Below are positions 47,530-58,439 of a stretch of DNA of 64,000 nt, one piece after another. The notes under the pieces are model-generated. The model did not search any database and was not told the origin of the DNA. It was given only the letters and a program-made list of their open reading frames with translations. Numbering within the stretch: position 1 is the first letter of the stretch; each line of letters opens with the position of its first letter. The stretch lies in the NCBI GenBank assembly GCA_945910005.1, contig OX246741.1, positions 13,282,890 to 13,346,889 on the forward strand. The letters run 5' to 3'. The stretch is from Isoperla grammatica. Lineage: Eukaryota; Arthropoda; Insecta; Plecoptera; Perlodidae. The translations under genes and the position numbers were made by a program.

Positions 47530-48970
47530 TACTATGAGTACTATGTAAACGCAGCAGCACAATCCCCCCTAGATAATTGAATTACATTACGGAAGGGCAC
47601 ACGCGGCGGAATGTGCCAAAGCGTCCCGTAGGTTCGCTCTTTATAGCCTCTGCACTCTCGGTCCTGTGTTCCCAGCAGTTTTATAGGCGGCACGCGAGGG
47701 CGTGTACACTGTACATTGTACATTGTACAACCATCGTCACAGTTCGGCCACCCTCGTGTCGGACACGATTATCGTTGGGCACGTTCGGAGGTCGCCAGGA
47801 AGAAAATCAAAGCAGAACATCTTTCCCAGTAACGGTCATCTTTACGATCAAGGTCCGTCAATCTCTCCTAGCGGAGGTTTGTAAACCTAGTTCGACGAGC
47901 CCCCATCAGGAGGTTTATGGATCACCTTGCTTTACGATAAGCTTTTGAAGATTTGAATCCACAGGTATTAGAAAAACCTTAGGCCCACTATTAAAATGTC
48001 CATCATTCAACTAAAAATCAATACCATTGAAATTTGCAAGAAATGAGTTTGTTTTATTTCTTGATTGTAAAGGCTATAGGGCCTATACCTGCCCTTATAG
48101 TTTTTAAAAGCCCATGCATTGCAATGTCCTCAAAACACACATACATTTAAGATTTTCAGCACTTCATATTCAGCTGTTTAGAAATATTTTCGACTTGATA
48201 TTTATGCTCCGTTTTGTTTGAAAGTCAAAAGGTTTTTTTGATTGCTATGAGTTGACGCGCTTATCATTTTGTAGCCGCCATGACGTCATGATAATTCGTC
48301 CTTGAGATCGCATACTGGACAGTCTTCGATATCAAACACCTTAATATGAAGCTATGGCTATCACGGGAAACTGTGACAATTTGTGCTTAGAGTTGCAATA
48401 CTTATGCCTGTGCTTATGCGGTAGAAACGGGAACTGGGAGTCCAGTTATAGATTTCAATTTCATTGTTCTACTCATTACTACGCTCACCCGCAAAAAGTA
48501 ACAATTATGCAGTAATAACTTATTCTTATGCAAACCTTTCAAAATTTGAAAGCACTATTTACTTATGGTCATGACTGTAACGCAGCTAATTAATGTAGAT
48601 TCAAATGAGCTGAACGTCTGTGGGGTTTGCATCAGAGTTATTATCTTTCAATTAACATCTTGATCAACGATAATATAATATCTAGCTACACAATTCAGCG
48701 ATCATTTTACGCTGTGAAGTAGAGGTTTCAGAGCGATCACCAACCTCATTTCACATACAAGCATGACGTTAATATGGTTGGTGGTTCGTACTAATAACAT
48801 TGATATATTGTAACTAGATCAAAGCTCAAATAATGAGTAAAATAATGAGCATATTATAGATTACTTGAATGACAAAGTGAATAAAGCTGAACTGAATGGG
48901 GTGCAGGTTTCAATCAATTGTAAAATTCACTCAAGAAATTGTATCCACAATTTTCAAATTATAGCTGTAT
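47530..48970. other. Unannotated stretch
   Basis: A GC-richer patch at 47580-47940 is open for 123 codons on the plus strand but shows no recognisable domain; it includes a short GTACATT tandem. No gene is called. Confidence 0.3.
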
Positions 48971-48976
48971 ATATTT

Positions 48977-49232
48977 TGTGTGGTTCGTTGATATGGGGTT
49001 TATTCCAATGCAGAATGTCCAGGGTTCGATTCCCGGTTCGGGATGGGATTATGTAACTGCAAATTGACTATTGTGATATCTGGGCTTTACGTCTCATATC
49101 CTGATTCGAACCGAAACGATGATGAGTAACACATGAAGATGAAAAAAATGACAAGTGATATCCATGTCAAGCCAGTATTCGAACCTGGAACGCAGAAACA
49201 GTTACTTTACTATACCAACGGCCAACCACACA
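48977..49232 (-). mobile_element. tRNA-derived SINE with an inverted second head
   Basis: The minus strand starts TGTGTGGTTGGCCGTTGGTA with A-box-like sequence and B box GGTTCGAATACTGG. A second, plus-strand head at 48977-49045 reads TGTGTGGTTCGTTGATATGG and GGGTTCGATTCCCGG. The two heads face each other around a shared body with GATATCACTTGTC. Confidence 0.55.
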
Positions 49233-49858
49233 AGCTTTGAATTTTGTTTTAAGAAAATCGCAAAAACGGGTGTTTGTGGAAATTTTTATTTTCCGTGGAA
49301 ATTGTGAACAAAGTGTGATAGATTATATTAGATACTATAATATCGTTGAAGAATAGAAAATAAATGAAGCCAAAATAATAAATAGGGGCACGATATTCGT
49401 AGGAGGTTTTCTTCGTTATGAAGCCGGCGTGTGAGAATAAATGAGCTGGAAATTCTGTATAGACAATTTATAAACAGTGTCTGGTAGTGTTTTTAAAGCG
49501 ATTGCATTTAGAACAGTTTCGTATTTTCAAAACAAAAACACGAACAAATAAAAACCAAGCAAAATGTATGTAGATGTATATATGTGCTAAATAATGAATA
49601 ATACACAACGAGATAGATCTGAAATTTAAATACCTTAAATTTAATTTAATTTAAATTAAAAAAGTTAATTTTTTTACTTTAGAAAGCAATCTGTCGACTT
49701 CTTCCATTCCGGGGATTTGTTTGAAACAGCCCTCCCATATTTTGTCTTTTCTGTCCGTCTTTTCTTTTATACATATTATTATAATTTCTATCCACATTAA
49801 TCAATTACGTTTTATTCGTATATGGACAAACGTATATTTGTTCATGTATATTCCTTAA

Positions 49859-50053
49859 AGGCTGGTCCACACAGATTTTTAAGACATACGATTTAAGGTT
49901 TAACGCGTAGTCGTAAAGTTGGATCATAGGAAACACGTACTGGCGTTCACACAAAGCTTTAGTTTTAAGACGTTTTTTTCATTGTTGTTTTTAAAACAAC
50001 GTCTTAAAACCTTATGCATTATGTCTTCAAAATCTGTGTGGACCAGCCTTTAC
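49859..50053. mobile_element. MITE family 1, copy 2
   Basis: Same length and orientation as 1971-2163, with matching TTTAACGCGTAGT, GGAAACACGTACTGGCGTTC and CCTTATGCATTATGTCTT. Flanking TTA and TTTA are compatible with a TA-type target. Confidence 0.88.
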
Positions 50054-50207
50054 ACATTAAATGATACCACGTTTCATGTACAGGTCTTCCTGGGCATCAG
50101 GAAAAAAAACTAATATTTGTAATTAGTAAAAAATTCCCGCAGCCAAACACAAACTTCCGCACAACTTTTCAAAACGAAACAAATTTCGACAAATCAACTT
50201 CATTTCA

Positions 50208-50337
50208 AATTATACACTTCTATATCTATCGCGTGACGTCACTTCAATTGTCTCTCCTCCCCCCCCCCCCTTTCAAATTATACACTTCTATATCCAATCC
50301 GTGACGTCACTTCAATTGTCTCTCCCCCCCCCCCCCC
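50208..50337. repeat. Tandem duplication of about 66 bp with CRE palindrome and poly(C)
   Basis: TTTCAAATTATACACTTCTA, TGACGTCACTTCAATTGTCT and a poly(C) run occur twice in succession. Confidence 0.93.
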
Positions 50338-50617
50338 TGGTTTTAATGGGCGTTCTGAGTACCGGCCCTAAACGGCCGTTAACTAATTTGTCGGTTCGTC
50401 ATGGTCGATTACACAACGATTATGCACGTTTATCTAAATACCTACCGAAGAACAGGTTATGTAGGTACTATAATTCAACACTCGTTACCATTTAGGCATG
50501 GTTAGTTCTCCGGTAGTCCACCAGTCCATACAGGGACGGACGTGCGAAAGATATTTGCAAGTTCACCTCCATTAGACAACACAACGAGACATGAAACGAT
50601 ATTAACTCTGTCGTGAC

Positions 50618-50782
50618 CACAATTGTCGGCATCGTGGTCGTAATCGGGATCGGGATCGCAATCGTACGTTTTATCGAATTACGACATTACGATTTAGTTG
50701 TGAACAGCGACATAAGAATCAAGATAGTTAATTCTTTTACGATTTCCGGATTACAATAACAATCACGATGCCGACAATTGTG
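50618..50782. mobile_element. Foldback MITE
   Basis: CACAATTGTCGGCATCGTGG at the left is inverted as CACGATGCCGACAATTGTG at the right, and arms continue through CGTAATCGG/CGGATTAC. Non-coding. Confidence 0.85.
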
Positions 50783-51366
50783 ATAGGGGCTTTAATCTCA
50801 CTCAGATTACGAACAGGATGCGTTGAGTACGTTGTCAAGTCGTTTCACGGTAACCTTATTGATGCTGACGTCATAGATGAGTGAGGCATTGGCCAACCAT
50901 ACACCAATATATAATAGTGTCAATGTATTTTGTTTCAAAACGCGTTGTATAACCTGCGCATTCGATAGAACATAACTATTTCGACGAATTCGCAATTGAC
51001 AACGCATTTAGTTGTTTAAAAAAACACAATAAAACAAACATGTCCCCAAAAATGTGTAAATAATAAACAAAATTATAAATGAAATAAATTTTTGCTTTTT
51101 TTGTAAATTGAAATTACAAATTATAAATGAAATTATAAATACATGTGGATGTGTGATAAAGGGCTGTTTTCAAGGTGGAAAACCATGGAAAAAGTATTAC
51201 GATTATAGTTTGCTGGTGGTTGAAAAATAATAAATTATTGTTGTCGCAAGTCTAGTAAAGGGGAGGGGGAATATGTCCCTATAGTTTCAACAGTGGCGTA
51301 GACTACCCCTGGCCACAGATATATACGTTCCTATGCCGCTTGAGTCAAAGGTACGATAAAGCTCAA

Positions 51367-51790
51367 GGTCCGAATTCACAAGCGGTCCTATATCTTTTTT
51401 TGGTATTATCTCTAAGACTGGCCTTATAACTTTGGACCTCCTGTAAAACCAGACCCAGGTCACATGAAGAAGTTCTAATTCCTGGTGAGAACAGGGACAT
51501 AATGAGCATTTCAATAATATGCAAATATCTGATATTTTTTAGTGTGTTAACTTATATTTTTTATCACTTATACTGATTTACTTGGTAAAGTTCAATAATG
51601 TAAGCCTCAGTCTTAATAAAAAAGATGTGTTTCAAACAATATAAATTTGTTAAAGAAACAAGGCAAATAAATAATATGTTTTAAAATATGTTCTAAGATA
51701 TTTTCCTGGTTTTACAAGAGGTTCAAAGTTGGCCTAACTTAACTCTTAGAAGACAAAAAAAGACACGACATCTTGTGAATTCGGGCCCAG
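51367..51790. mobile_element. Foldback element F, copy 2
   Basis: Arms at 51367-51459 and 51704-51790 are inverted copies (GAATTCACAAG, CTTTTTTTGG, CCTGTAAAACCAG). The interior GAAGAAGTTCTAATTCCTGG is the inverse of the interior of 22023-22269. Confidence 0.82.
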
Positions 51791-51799
51791 GATAAAACC

Positions 51800-52090
51800 C
51801 CTCCACTTGCATTTCTCCCTAATTGCTGACGTCACTCTTACCTCTCAAGGTCGAGCCGAAGCCGGACCGGACACGACCCAAGAGTCACGGTTAATTACCT
51901 CGGATACTGACGCGAGATCATTTCACATGACAAGCGGGCGATGAGTCTGTGAGTCCTTCACTAGAGGATCAACCAAGCGTGAGTTCCGTCTCTAGTCCGT
52001 CTCGACGACATGTGTAGTGTAGTAGCTATTCAGAATCAATTAGTGTATAATCTGTGTGCATCTGCGTGAAAAGATGCTGACAGATATTTT
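51800..52090. other. GC-richer unique patch
   Basis: Locally GC-richer, with TGACGTCA at 51827-51834 and GTGAGT at two places on the plus strand. No open frame or acceptor supports an exon. It may be regulatory. Confidence 0.2.
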
Positions 52091-52095
52091 TTTCT

Positions 52096-52200
52096 GATTT
52101 GATTTGATTTATTATGTTTGAATTAACAATGCCCTCAACGGTTAATGGCTTATCTTGCGGAACACTCGATTTATGTTGTTTTCAGTTTTTTTATTTGACA
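52096..52200 (-). mobile_element. LINE-like 3' end with AAATC tail
   Basis: The minus strand reads GTTAATTCAAACATAATAAA followed by TCAAATCAAATCAG, similar in kind to the tails at 3776 and 5466. No ORF is preserved. Confidence 0.45.
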
Positions 52201-52213
52201 AAACGCAATTCTT

Positions 52214-52313
52214 AGGGCCGGTCTTACAATCTCCTAATAAGAATCGCTATTTGTGGCAAATAGCTTAATTGCTACAAATAACTTTCTTATTGGGAGATTG
52301 TAAGAACGGCCCT
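52214..52313. mobile_element. Short palindromic MITE
   Basis: AGGGCCGGTCTTACAATCTC and GAGATTGTAAGAACGGCCCT are inverted with one mismatch. Further pairs are TAATAAGAA/TTCTTATT and ATTTGT/ACAAAT. About 100 bp. Confidence 0.88.
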
Positions 52314-53013
52314 TTGTATGTTATCCTGAAGAGAATTGAGTAATCTTTTTTCACGAATATGTTTCTTTGTTCCGATTAATATTTCCATTTTTTTTTTTTT
52401 TTTTTATTCACCTTTCACTAAAAAGTTTCAGTCTTGCAGACAAGACACAAGTACAATAACTCGTATGGATCTTTTATAACTCTACATTACAAACTTTAAC
52501 GAAAAGGGTATATTTTCTTTCGAAACACGCCAAATTACAGTTGAAAAAGGAGAAAATATGTAAATATGTTTTAATTTAAGAGTCGTAAGACAGATGAAAA
52601 ACATCTTTGCAATTACGTTGTACAAGTCAACACATAATTCAAATATTATTGTAAATTAATATAAAAATATATTAGTTACAAAAAGAGATCGATGCTTTTT
52701 TTCAAACGTAATTTTAAACTTTACCCTACTGATTAAATGTTGGAGATGTTTTTCGTTTCGTCTGTTAGTTTTACAAAACCACATTTTTCAAGCAGTGTGT
52801 ACAATTTCGTTATCGGAATCGGAAGTCTATAGAAAACGACTAGTTACAAGACAAAAAACATAATATTAATAACCGGAGTGGTCGAGCTTCTGTGACCTAC
52901 ATTCAGCGCGAAAAGCAAAAAAAAAAAACAACGAAAAACACCATTTCAAAAGTCACATTCGTCTTTCATTATACCTAAAATGTTTTTCTCTGCTCGGACA
53001 AAGAGACGAAACC

Positions 53014-53286
53014 ATGACATTTTCCAATTTCCGATACACATTTTGGCAAATCTTGTCTCTCTTGTTTGTTTGTGTATACACACAATGCCCAATGGGAGGA
53101 AAATTTGTCGTCAAGAGAAAGCAAAGCTTTGATCAGTGTGTGAGAAATGACGTGACGCTTGATGGGTTTGCCCGCTTCCTATTTTTCGCAAAGTCTATTC
53201 CTTCAGCCGCATCGTTTCTGCATAAAGATGAGACGTTCAAACACAAATTTATTTTTATTTACAAAGATATCCAGCCAGTGATATAG
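53014..53286 (+). other. 90-codon ORF of doubtful coding status
   Basis: Starts at ATG with a hydrophobic stretch WQILSLLFVCVYTQC that could act as a signal peptide, then a Lys/Phe-rich remainder. Its C-terminal segment is a diverged copy of non-coding sequence at 53712-53760, and the frame ends at an inverted-repeat insertion. No family recognised. Confidence 0.2.
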
Positions 53287-54100
53287 GACCTAGTAATTGG
53301 ACTGTACCCACTGTTCCTTGTCACATATAAAAAACAATTTAAAACGCAATATTTCGAACCCTTTTCAACGGGCTAAAATATGTGTGTTTTCGCCTGTTTA
53401 AGAGCTCTGATCAGGGTTCGAAATATTGCGTTTTAAATTGTTTTTTATATCTGACAAGGAACAGTGTACAGTCCAATTACTAGGTCTTATAACGTTTTAC
53501 CTGTTCTGCTATGTTTCCGTTTTAATTTTCAGCCAGTGATACTTCGGAATACAGTAGAGACGTAAAGATTGTCTTATCTAAAAATTTAGTGATATCGCAT
53601 ATCTTTTCGAAACAGTTGTGTAATTGAATAGTATCAAAATCTGAACATAATATTATATAACCTTAGGCTGTAATAATATCGATGTCTTAGGAAAAATCGT
53701 TGTCGATCCTTCAACCCTGCATAAATATGAGACGTAAAAACACGTTTTTTTAATTTACAAAAATATCGTATGATCCATTGAGACAGATATGAAGATTCTT
53801 TGGTTTAGAAATGAAATTGTATCTCTGATTGATTTAAAAACGTAATCAGTAATAAGAGTTGTGTATCTGATTAAGATATAATAAACATTGAAGATATACA
53901 TTACATGCACAATCTCAAGCTACATTTACAAAGATATATTATGGTACTTCGAGACAAATATGAAGAATCTCTTGTTTAAAAATGAAATTATATCTCTGAT
54001 TTAAAACATTATCAGTAATAAGAGTTGTGTAACTAAACGACACATAATAATATATATTGAATATGTACATAACATTTACAATCTCAAGCTATATAATACC
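53255..54100. repeat. Diverged tandem units of about 181 bp
   Basis: ATTTACAAAGATAT-type starts at 53258, 53753 and 53934 are followed by TTGAGACA or TTCGAGACA, GAAGA-TCT and AATAAGAGTTGTGTA blocks. The first unit is interrupted by the inverted-repeat element at 53284-53529. Confidence 0.6.
53284..53529. mobile_element. Inverted-repeat insertion with 12-bp flanking duplication
   Basis: The arms run from GGACCTAGTAATTGGACTGT through AACAATTTAAAACGCAATAT to TTCGAACCCT, mirrored almost perfectly over about 78 bp and ending near 53491; 38 further bp follow. CAGCCAGTGATA occurs on both sides (53272-53283 and 53530-53541). No ORF. The central CTGATCAGGGTTCGAAA is noted under findings. Confidence 0.75.
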
Positions 54101-54101
54101 G

Positions 54102-54985
54102 ACGTACATCGATACCTTAATTGCTGGACTGTTTGACTGTTTCGTCAAAGCGGCTCAGCACCAGTATGTATATATAAATATCATTTATTATTTAAATCAC
54201 AAATTCTACGCTGTGCGCATGGATTTCACTTGTGTGCTTTTTAAAAACAATTATATAAAATTACATTATTGGAAAATTGAGTTTGAAATAATTTTCTACG
54301 TCCAATTTATCTACTCACCTTCACATATAACTAACGCTTTTAAATTTGATTAAACGTGTAGTGTAGACCGTTGTGCGTGATTTGAATAAAATATAGTCCA
54401 TTATAAATTCTTGTCGCATGACTAAGACATACATTTTTTTACCGACAAAGAGGGTGCGTATAGCTATAGCGTATTTTCGATGAATTTGTTTAGTAATGGC
54501 GACAAGTAATTGTATAACAGGATATAATAAAAAATTATCATATAATATATTATTAGAAGTAAACATATCATAAAGGGTAGTCTCGCTAAAAACACAGAGT
54601 CAAATCAAAGATTATAAAGGGGGTTACCCTCTATAATCTTTGGTCAAATCAACACAATAATGAAAAAGTGATAATTTAGCATGATGTGGCATCGTAAGAA
54701 CGAAAAACTGGTTTAAAAAATTGCAAATAATCTTATCACTACGGAGAAACTATAAGGTATAATAATTTGCAATTAATTTACAATACCAATAACAACCGTA
54801 ATTATTCAAATATTTGAAAAATTTTAATCCACATTTTTGGTCTTACAAAACCACATCATGCTAAGTTACAACTTTTTCAATATTGGACATCGTTCTCGAT
54901 ATATTACTAAAACACTTGAATTTTGCGCTGTTTTTAGTGATACTCCTTCCACCAAGTTAGTTCTGGCCTTTATCTATCACACTTA
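54102..54985. other. Unannotated AT-rich stretch
   Basis: No gene. An inverted repeat at 54599-54650 pairs CAAAGATTATAAAGGG with CCCTCTATAATCTTTG. Confidence 0.4.
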
Positions 54986-54986
54986 C

Positions 54987-55073
54987 CTTACTAAAGCGTC
55001 GATTCTGTGGACGGCCAGCTGAGCCCCCACTAACACTGGTCACTGCCTCTGATGAAACAGACCCACCACTCAC
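54987..55073 (-). CDS. Internal coding exon, 29 codons, phase 0
   Basis: The minus strand reads a strong polypyrimidine acceptor (TATTTTCTCTTGTTTTAG), 87 bp with no stop in the first frame, and the consensus donor AAG|GTAAGT. The peptide is VSGGSVSSEAVTSVSGGSAG followed by RPQNRRFSK, a Ser/Gly-rich linker ending in a basic stretch. This is the best exon in the window because both splice sites are near consensus, the length is a multiple of three, and composition is coding-like against AT-rich flanks. The gene cannot be named, since the peptide is low-complexity and no neighbouring exon was found. It must belong to a minus-strand gene with long introns. Confidence 0.72.
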
Positions 55074-55079
55074 CTAAAA

Positions 55080-56370
55080 CAAGAGAAAATAGCTTTGTCA
55101 TTGAAAGTTTTAATTACATTCTCAAGCGGTCGAAAGAACCCGCCTGAATAACAATAGGAAATCGCATTGATTTTTATCTGAAATAGCTAAGAAGAATGGT
55201 TTATTATTTGACTCAGCACTATTTTTATGGTCAGTTGGAAGTGGGATTTTTTTTTCTTGATTTCAAGTGCAGAAAACAACTGTGGTTTTAGGTTGGGAAG
55301 TAGAAAGTACCTTCGTAAACATGTCATTACAATCAAGGATGCTAAAACGGTTAAGAAAAGAGAGTTATGGGTGCACCGTAAATTGTGCTTCTTGTGCAAA
55401 ATGTACACTACGATTATTTTATTCCTTAAAAAAATAACTGTTTTGTCTGAATTGCACAAATTAAAATATGTTTAGTGAGTTATTTTAATTATTACCCTTC
55501 GTTTTGTTTGGAGCGTCTCCGAAAGAACTCAACAGCTGTTATGACAGATTATTTAAAAAAATAAACTTTAACAACTTCATAAAAGCACAGAAGTTCGTCT
55601 TCTTGTTTTGCCGTATTAGTTCCCCGAATAAGATCAAAGGTATATTTTTTCAATTGAAATAAAATACATTACAAACGTTTTTCTCTAGGCTTACATCTGT
55701 ATTGTCAACACAACCTTTCGAAATATTTGGCTTTCTACATTTTACAACCTGTACGCTACTGAATAACTTGTTGCTTGCAGACATTTCGTAAATTGAACTG
55801 TTTCTAGGGTCTAGTCTAGACTCTAGATATATTTATGCCAGTTTACTTTTTACAATTTTCTGTTTTTAAATAGACAAATGCATACCTGAGTAAGTGGTTA
55901 CAAACTGAGCATAGATTTCGGAACCAAAAAAACTTTAAAATGCTTTGTTTTTATTATTACTGAGTCTGTATTTACTATCTTCCCAGTATTTGTTTAAAAA
56001 ATCACTTATTCCTTTAAAGCTACATATTAGTTTAATACCATATATATATGTATCACAGTGGGAAGCTCTTTGTTTATGTGTTAGTGTATATTTTATACAG
56101 TTGTTATAAAACTTATTTACAAAGGACAATATACCCAAAACTAAACAGTGTTCCATCTCTCATTTCAAATCCAGCAATACATTCTCTTTCTCACGTCTAC
56201 CCTGTCGTGTTGTTTGCCTCTACCAATGCAGTGTTAACCCGATATAGCGAACACACCCACCACTACCGCTGCCCTTAGTTGGGTTAGCTAATAAATTCGA
56301 TTCCATATGGAACTGGAGCATCTTGTAATTGAATTTATTACGGCAAACCACCTGACGATGGTGTGTGTGT
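55080..56370. other. Unannotated AT-rich stretch, possibly intron
   Basis: Upstream of the exon on the minus strand. No second exon with comparable signals found. A weak donor-like CTCAG|GTATGC (-) near 55880 follows the open stretch GSEIYAQFVTTYS but lacks an acceptor. Confidence 0.35.
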
Positions 56371-56374
56371 GGGT

Positions 56375-56392
56375 GGGGGGGGGGGGGGGGGG
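56375..56392. repeat. Poly(G) run of 18
   Basis: Uninterrupted homopolymer. A 23-bp poly(C) run follows at 56881-56903. Confidence 0.98.
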
Positions 56393-56903
56393 TGCGGGGG
56401 CGGAGGGAGGAGAATGGGGGCGGACTTTCAAACGTGGCATCCAGAGAACAGATAAATAACTAACACTGCACACTGCCAGACTACTTTGGAAAGCCAATAA
56501 GTCCGTACCCGATGGGATTTCAACGATTTTAGAAGTATTGAAAAATAAAAGTTTCACGCGCGAAAAAAAAACTGGGTGCGCAGTTATTTTCTGAAGTGGG
56601 GCTACCATGAACGTTTTACGGTCCATATTCGCTCAGTATCAAACATCAAACCTGCGGTGACAATTTATATCCCATCGACTAAGACACTATCTCTAGGTTG
56701 AAGATTATGTGTTGTTAGAATGTGTATTCGATTGTAATTTTACAAATAATCTGTATATATATATGTATATAAATGAATGTATTGTTTGTTTGTCCCGTAT
56801 GCGTTCTTATTCCATTCATCCGATTGCGATAAAACTTGGGTGAGTTGTGCGCACGCCCGCAAAGGTTTCTGAATGAATAACCCCCCCCCCCCCCCCCCCC
56901 CCC

Positions 56904-58150
56904 ACGCACCGAGGAATTGTCTTCATTATCAATATTGGTAATAGAAATACGTAAAAAAAATGAACTTCATCTAAAAATCAAAAACCTACATTTTCTAAAA
57001 ACATCAATATTGGAACTAGAAGTATGTAAATTAGAAAGATCTTCATTTACAAATCCCAAACACATAATTTTAAAATTAATTTAGAAAAATCGCTAATTTC
57101 GAAGTTCCACATTTTTTCATGTTTACATATAGAGTATGACAAACGAACGAACGTTATCACACATGATTGACATAAATTCTACAATCATAGTCACACAATC
57201 AGATTGTCTCAATTACACGGCGACATACTAAAACACCTTCAAAGAGGGCTCGCTCATCCTCTCACGTGACGAGTTATCGGTGATTGATTGATTGATTGAA
57301 TGAACGAAGGTCGAAGCCCCGAAGACTGACAGTTGAAAAACAAAACCTCGTCTCAAGTAAGGAAGTTGAAGTTTAAATAACTCACCACGCCCACCTAAGA
57401 ATACTGACACCACCGTTACGAAACTTTTAAACCCGATATGTTAATGATACAATGACCAACACAAAGGCCAGCTGGTATGGACATGACATTTTTACGACAC
57501 TAACGTATATAACGCTTTTATCTTCAATAAGGTCGTCATTCATTCATTCATTCACTCCTTTGTTAAGTCTAGGTAGTGTGGTTTTAATATGTAAAAAATT
57601 AAACTAGAAAAATAGACAGTTAGGTAGTCGGAAAAATGGCTTGAAATATATTGGAACCACCTTCACACCGTTCATCCAGCTATGACTGTTTTTTTTTAAA
57701 TATCCGTGAAAAGAGACATAAAGAGGGAACCAAAAATGGGTCTTATAAAATTTTCAAAACAAAAATAAGATTTGCTTGACTACTCATACCCTCAATATTA
57801 CGTTTTACATCTTGTTACTCTGGCCTAACTTTAACATGCAAAGGTAGTAAACCTGTGAAAATTAATATTTTTATGTTGCGTTATCTGACCTTTGTCTTTG
57901 TTTATGAAGTGTGGACAAAAAACGATATAATACATTTTTTTCGGTGTATTATGTTTGTTCGTGCCCCGGTACAAAACCCAAAACACATCTTATATTGGAA
58001 ACAGCTGTCGAAAATGGCACTTTTTTCCTACTTCAACTAATAAACTAATGTGTGACAAGTATAACGGTATGAACCTTCATTCAACTTTCCCATTACAGTT
58101 GGGAGAGAATATTATGAATGTAAAACGTAATATTGAAGGTATGAGCGTTC
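56904..58150. other. Unannotated AT-rich stretch
   Basis: No gene seen. Short (GATT)n near 57283 and (ATTC)n near 57540. Confidence 0.4.
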
Positions 58151-58435
58151 CACTATTTTTTTTAAAATTTTTTTAAACCTTTATTTATATTTTTATGCAT
58201 ACACAATAAGTAAACCGGAAAAAGCAGGATGCACAGATTAACTTTAAGCCGATTTTGTCCGGGAGAGTATAAATGTGACCATGCAAAAGCCTCAGCCTAT
58301 GTGGAGCGGTCAGAAGGAGTTGGATGTATTTGTGAGCGTTCTGGACTCCATTGTATGCGGCGCTCAAATGATACCCAATTGCTCAGAACAGTGGACCTGT
58401 CAACTCGTCAGCGTAATCGGTGAATATAAATTATG
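58150..58435 (-). mobile_element. Possible retroposed 3' end
   Basis: The minus strand ends with AATATAAATAAAGG and an A-rich tail, so a poly(A) signal sits close to a tail. The upstream 230 bp is GC-richer but has no recognised ORF. It could also be the 3' end of a native gene. Confidence 0.35.
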
Positions 58436-58439
58436 ATTA

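Noticed and set aside
54315..54566. Minus ORF before an AAG|GTGAGT donor-like site
   Set aside because: The frame ends in TGA just before the site and no acceptor is present.
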